DNA from: Amoebidium appalachense
Taxonomy: Eukaryota; Ichthyosporea
Reading direction: 5' to 3'
Assembly: GCA_963693365.1 (NCBI GenBank)
Contig: CAVNZM010000007.1
Coordinates: 4,774,001 to 4,838,000, forward strand
Length of the DNA stretch: 64,000 nucleotides
Part shown: in pieces, positions 59,439 to 64,000 of the stretch
Layout of the letters: every line of letters starts with the position of its first letter
Position numbering within the stretch: the first letter of the stretch is position 1
Translations under genes and position numbers: made by a program
The notes under the pieces: generated by a model
Told to the model about the DNA's origin: nothing
What the model saw: the letters and a program-made list of their open reading frames with translations, nothing else
Database searches by the model: none

Positions 59439-60305
59439 CTGAGGTTGGCACCATCGGCACATTTACGTTTTGGATAAAAAGGGCTATAGCCTGCCGGGCT
59501 GTGCATGTTATCGTAGGCGGATAGAGGGTTGTCGAATGAATGATTGACGCCCTGTTTTACACTCTGTGTTGGGTCGAGCAAAGGGCTGTCTTACGTGCTA
59601 GGCGCACCTGGATTCAACTCATCTATGGAAATGGGCCATAGACTGCATGAAGGAGGGTTGATCACATACATAATAGGAGCTCCGTCAACTGTGAGGGCTA
59701 CGTGATTAGGGTGGGTTGGACGGTTATTATTTAGTCTTGTAAGCGATGCACTGATGTACATAGTGAGCGTGATCCGTTTACACCATATGTAGGCCACAGC
59801 ATTCCTGATATACCGCTTTTAGCATAATAGAGGGCAGGCTGAAGCCTGACATAGTTTTGGCACCTCGCAGCATATGGGTCATATAGCCGCTTACCTGGTT
59901 AGGCATCATACTCTGCATCTGCCTGAGGAGGAGGATGTACACCGGTAGCCGAAAACATATATGGGTGATGATCATGATGGCAGGATTCTGTGACACTTTA
60001 TAAACATAATCATGTACTTAGAGATATGCTGTGGACTGGTCTTGCTTGTTTCTCTAGTACAGTAATATAATAAACGCGAAATGTTCATTCAGTAATCGGT
60101 GACCTATCATTCCTTGTGCGCACTGCCAACAAGGTGTCCCAGATCAGTGATGCAGTGCATGGACGTCGACGCACACCAAGGTAGGGTTGTAATTTGATAC
60201 CCTGTGAGGGAGGCAATATATAAGCTCGTCACGGGTCAGCCAGTGTTTGTCAGTCCGTGTCCGCTGATCTCCGCTGTCTGAGTGTGTAAGTCGTTTGCTG
60301 CTACC
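59439..60305. other. Intergenic region between synthase and unknown gene
   Basis: No gene is supported. An AATAAA at 60069-60074 is a candidate polyadenylation signal for the synthase gene, though 630 nt past its stop. The last 150-200 bp should contain the promoter and 5' untranslated region of the downstream gene. Confidence 0.5.
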
Positions 60306-60704
60306 ATGAGCCGACCCAGCCGCCGTCACCCCACGGACAAGCACACATGGGTTACAGTGCGGTCGTTTGTGGTGTCCGTGGGTGGGCGCTATGTGCCCGA
60401 CCACGAGCCTAACGACGTGCTTCTTGTGATCCATGCAGACGAGGCAGGTCAGTGCACAACCTTCCCCACCCTCCCCTTCCCCCCTCGTTCAAACCAGCAC
60501 GCCGTGCCACACGCCCCCAAAAATCCCTAGCTATGATGTGAGTTAAATCCTCAATCTGCCGTCTCCCTTTCTTTGTTTCGCGCGTACCTCCCCCCTCCCC
60601 TTTCCCTCCCTTTCTCCAGGGCTCCCTAGGCCTCTCTTCTCCTCTTCTCCTATCTCTCTCCCCCTCCTCTCCCCCTCCCTCCCTCCCTCCCTCCCTCCCT
60701 CCTT

Positions 60705-60790
<86 letters not shown>

Positions 60791-61776
60791 CCTCCCCCCC
60801 CCCCCCCCCCCCCTCCCTCCCTCTCCCTCCCTCCCTCTCCCCGAGCCCCCTCCCCCTCTCCCCCTCCCCCCCCCCCCCCCCCGTCTATTGTCTTTGTCTC
60901 TTTCAGACTCTCTCTCCCTCGAACCCCCCCCCCCCCCCCCCCCCTTCCCCCTCATCCCCTCCCTCGCCCCTGCCTGCCCTGCTTCTCCGCACTGCCCAGC
61001 CTCCACCCAACCATTACATTTGTGCCCTTTTTTCCTCTTGGAAATACCACCCACTAACTCCTACATCCCACCTTCCAGACGAGCACCCCTGCCAGCTCTA
61101 TGCTCCGCTTGCGCAGGCACACCACCAGCACAGGCAGACCAGCACATATCTGGGCACCACCCTGACTCTGGTTCTGGACTGCACGGCACTGACCAAGGAC
61201 CTACCCAGTGAACTCTCCACCCTTGGCCTGGGCCCTGTGGCAAAACCCGTGCACAGGGTCGTTGAAAAGTTCAACCCACGGGGCTGCCTGCTGGTGGCAC
61301 CCACCCCTACGGCGTGCCATGTTGCTGCAAAGCTACTCAGAGACCCCCTGTTTGCAGATAGGGTGGTAGGGGTGCTGCTTGTGCACCCAGAGTTTCAGCC
61401 TGGGTTTGTGCGGTCACAGCTAAGAACTACGGTCACTGATAGACCCACAGTGGCCGTGTTTAGTGGGAATAGTGAAGGTGGTGAGGGTGGGGAGAGTGAA
61501 CAGAGCTTGACTTCGTTGGGTAGTGTGTGGCAAGATGCTTTTACAGATTTGCATAAGATGGTGGTTGTGAAGGGAGGATTGCTGGAGGGATACAAGACTT
61601 TGCAGGGTGTGGTGGGTGGTAGTGAGGCAGGTGATAAGGGGGAAGGGGAGGAAGAAACTGCGCAGGTAGCAGGTGAGGAGGAAGGGGAGGTGGGTGTGTA
61701 CTTTAGTGAGGTGGTGTTCTTTTTGGATGCAAAGACGAAGCAGGTCGAGAGGGCAGTGAAGCCCCTGGTCTTGTAG
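60306..61776 (+). CDS. Unrecognised protein, 279 aa
   Basis: Two exons (60306-60447 and 61079-61776) join in phase (GCA G|AC) to 279 aa ending in TAG. I do not recognise the family. The N-terminus is basic (MSRPSRRHPTDKHTW) and followed by alternating hydrophobic stretches (VRSFVVSVGGRYVP, NDVLLVIHADEA, LGTTLTLVLDC). Then come GCLLVAPTPTACHVAAKLL and VVGVLLVHPEFQPGF, which together resemble strands and helices of an alpha/beta fold. There is no GxSxG nucleophile motif, signal peptide or membrane segment. Residues about 200-250 are Gly/Glu-rich and probably disordered. The last 25 residues return to an ordered pattern (VGVYFSEVVFFLDAKTKQ). Codon use matches the neighbours and the start has a good context (CTACCATGA). 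The gene is convergent with the CHCHD2-like gene. Confidence 0.75.
60600..60950 (+). repeat. (CT)n and poly-C block in the intron
   Basis: CCCT repeats, a CT tract of about 38 units (60712-60788) and three C-runs fill the single intron of the unknown gene. Antisense Glu/Arg/Gly ORFs are translations of it. Confidence 0.92.
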
Positions 61777-62818
61777 CTGGTCTTTTGTAGACTTCGTAGG
61801 TAATATAGTTTTTCACAGAGGTGTACAGTAATACAAGTGGATAGCAGACAATAGGTACTGTATGCGTACAGACTGAGCCTGCTCAGTTTGTGTGAATGGC
61901 GAGGGCCTGACATACACGCCAGCGATGTCCGACGACCGGACAGTGCTGTGGCCTGTACAACCAACACATAACCAACGAACACACTGCATACACCACACCC
62001 CTTGTTCAGTATTTACTTCAACCCCTTTGCAATACAATACTACTAGGGGTATCTTTATTTAGGTTAAGCACCCGTTTTGGTGGCTCGGGCACAGCCCCTC
62101 GGGCCACCCATTCATATTAACAGCTGCTGGCCGGCTGAGTGCAGCATTCGACACAAACAGGGCACCAGACCGGCAGGCAGCAGGCAAGGCTCATCCTTCG
62201 GAAGCACACGGCTACAGCAATACGTCTAGTGCAGATCTGGGAGGGTGGAAAAACCAAGTCAGCAAGCATTACACCACGTGCCCATGGGCAGATCACCTGC
62301 CCAGCAATACATCAAGGCCAACCCATATTGTACTGCCCCTTCCACAAAGCGCACCTCCTCCTGCCCAGCCCCCCCCCCCCCCCCCCCCCACCCCTCTCCT
62401 CTTTCTCTGAGATCTCTCTCTCTCTCCCCCTCTCCCTTCCCCTCTAGCCCTACACCCCCCTGGACTGCTTCGCTCAAACCCCCTTTTGTATCAAGCTTCA
62501 GCCCCCTTCACGCACAACACAGGGTGTACGAGACACTTTCGTCGTCCCCAACTGTACCGCGCCACACGCACACGCACACGCACACCACACCCACACACAA
62601 CACACACACACACACACAAATATTGGCAATCCCCGATAGTTGCCAAGCTTCCACAACCAAACCTCTCAGCCCTAGTTCTTCAGCAAACCAGAGATGTAAC
62701 AACCACCAGAACGGCCCATCCAGTCCAATGAAATAATGTACCCATACAAAAACTTTGCTCGGAGGTGGAGGAGGACGAGTGTGAAGAGGGGGGGGGGGGG
62801 GGGGGGGGGGGGGGGTAC
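61777..62818. other. Convergent intergenic / 3' region
   Basis: Contains the 3' untranslated regions of the unknown gene (plus) and of the CHCHD2-like gene (minus), and probably the latter's last coding exon, which I could not fix. A C-run lies at 62371-62389 and CA sequence near 62563-62618. Confidence 0.5.
62054..62059 (-). promoter_or_regulatory. Candidate polyadenylation signal AATAAA
   Basis: Minus-strand AATAAA, about 760 nt downstream of the last recognised CHCHD2-like exon, is a plausible 3' end signal for that gene. Confidence 0.4.
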
Positions 62819-63458
62819 CATTCTTCCACTTGCACGAATTGAGAGCCTCCTGGAACTGTGTGCAGACGCTGGTGTCGCCCCTGTCACCACCACAAAGTCA
62901 GCAACAGTAAAAAACAAAAAAAAACTAATCAAAAAGGGGGAGACAAAAAATTTTTTTTTAAAAAAAAAGAGGTAAGCTGTGAGCATGACTGGCCCTTCAC
63001 TACATACAGCAGTTGTGTTGGCCTACAACCAATCGCCGACATACACAAAAGGCAGCCACTCAAATGTATGTGTGCGGGTATGTGCGCACACCTCATGCCT
63101 GATGTTGAACCCAGCAAGTAGACACCCCATGTTTGCTACGCAACTTCCTAGCCGAATGAAATCAAGTAACAGCCACAATAGCTCTCACAAAGCAGTTTCC
63201 GAACCGCCAACCCTTCCCCGCAACACATCGTGCCCACAACACACCCCCATTTTATCACACTAAGGGTACGTACTGGCTCGACTCGAGGCAGCGCATAAAC
63301 TGCTGGAACTCGTAGGCACACGGCCCGGTGGCCTGTGACTGTGCCGCAACGGGTGTGGGGGCATATGCAGGCTGAGCAGGGGCGGCAGCAGGCTGAGGGG
63401 CGGGTGCTGGCTCACTGCCGCCAAACATGGAGCCGACAACACCAGTGATAGCATGACC
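62819..63458 (-). CDS. CHCHD2: CHCHD2/CHCHD10-like twin CX9C protein, partial
   Basis: Two minus-strand exons (63458-63274, 62880-62819) join in phase (CA|G). The first opens with GHAITGVVGSMFGG, the conserved hydrophobic segment of this family, and continues through an Ala/Pro/Gln linker to PCAYEFQQFMRCLESSQ. The second gives GDTSVCTQFQEALNSCKWKN. Both cysteine pairs are spaced CX9C, as required for Mia40-dependent oxidative folding in the mitochondrial intermembrane space. Family members act at MICOS/cristae and in respiratory and stress signalling. The N-terminal Arg/Pro/Ala-rich exon or exons must lie upstream, beyond about 63,460 and possibly outside the window. The 3' end after KWKN is unresolved: the exon closes with a donor (G|GTACC) facing a sense C-run, and the final exon was not identified. 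Confidence 0.85.
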
Positions 63459-63840
63459 CTGCAGGGCAGAGAGGTCAGAAGGGTGAAGGTAGAAGACACA
63501 AAAAGAGCAGCTTGTCTCGTGCGTGTGTGTGTGTGTGTGCTTATGTGTCTGTGCGTGCGTGCAGCGGGTGTATGCGTGTGTGTGTGTCGCGCGCATACGT
63601 GCATGTGCACACGTGTGTGTGTGTCTGTCTGTGTGTGTGTGTGTGCGCGCACGCGCAAAAAGAGCAAACCAGCGCCCCGGCTCACCAGCATGTTCATATC
63701 ACAGACATGTACACAACAACGAAAAAGCGAAGATATTTCTCAAAACAATGTTGGTATCTTGAAGTAGGGGTTAAATAAGTCTTCCCTCCCTCCCTCTCTC
63801 CCCCTCCCCCCCCCTCCCTCCCGCGCCCCTTCTCTCTTCC

Positions 63841-63886
<46 letters not shown>

Positions 63887-64000
63887 AAAAAAAAAAAAAA
63901 AACCTTTTCCTCTCACACAATGCCTGCTATCTTTTATAATCCGTGCTAGCCAAAATTTCTGCAGGCGCTCTAATTTCAACTACGGGTGCTGGCAGTCCAC
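63459..64000. other. Upstream intron or flank of the CHCHD2-like gene
   Basis: No exon could be assigned. It contains GT/GC-rich sequence at 63518-63656, a long C-run (63841-63881) and an A-run (63883-63902). The N-terminal coding exon of the CHCHD2-like gene may lie here or beyond the window edge. Confidence 0.5.

Overview
This is nuclear DNA of a eukaryote, almost certainly a free-living protist or alga. Every convincing protein gene is split by GT-AG introns, and the gene-free sequence is packed with poly-C/poly-G runs and (GT)n/(CA)n tracts. A fused aminodeoxychorismate synthase implies de novo folate synthesis, which animals lack. A roadblock dynein light chain implies dynein motors, which flowering plants lack. 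I cannot name the organism. No bacterial-style operon, defence island or CRISPR array is present.

Layout. 1-5.5 kb: repeats and a decayed Ty1/copia RNase H fragment. 5.6-7.4 kb (-): a broken F-box/leucine-rich-repeat gene. 7.9-8.2 kb: one doubtful small ORF. 9.9-22.7 kb (-): a 16-exon RNase D-like 3'-5' exonuclease with an organelle-type presequence; its introns hold two MITE-like elements and several short dispersed repeats. 23.5-31.2 kb (+): RRP36, divergent from the exonuclease across 0.83 kb. 33.9-37.4 kb (-): roadblock dynein light chain. 38.7-40.2 kb (-): L-serine/threonine dehydratase. 44.6-59.4 kb (+): 22-exon PabA-PabB aminodeoxychorismate synthase, with a tRNA-Ser(AGA) gene in its last intron. 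60.3-61.8 kb (+): a two-exon gene of unknown function. 62.8-63.5 kb (-): partial CHCHD2/10-like twin CX9C gene running off the right edge.

The exon models were built by hand by requiring GT-AG borders, matching codon phase at every junction and continuity of family motifs. They close in phase for the exonuclease (440 aa), RRP36 (299 aa), roadblock (96 aa) and the dehydratase (344 aa). The synthase (851 aa) closes only if one base is added to a G7 run in exon 11. The genes are housekeeping functions with no shared pathway, except that the divergent exonuclease/RRP36 pair both concern RNA maturation.

The most unusual features are in the introns. Sense-strand poly-C tracts begin within a few to about 40 nt of many 5' splice sites. 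(GT)n tends to follow 5' splice sites and (CA)n to precede 3' splice sites. A perfect C27/G27 palindrome and a minisatellite that has copied a splice-donor sequence also occur.
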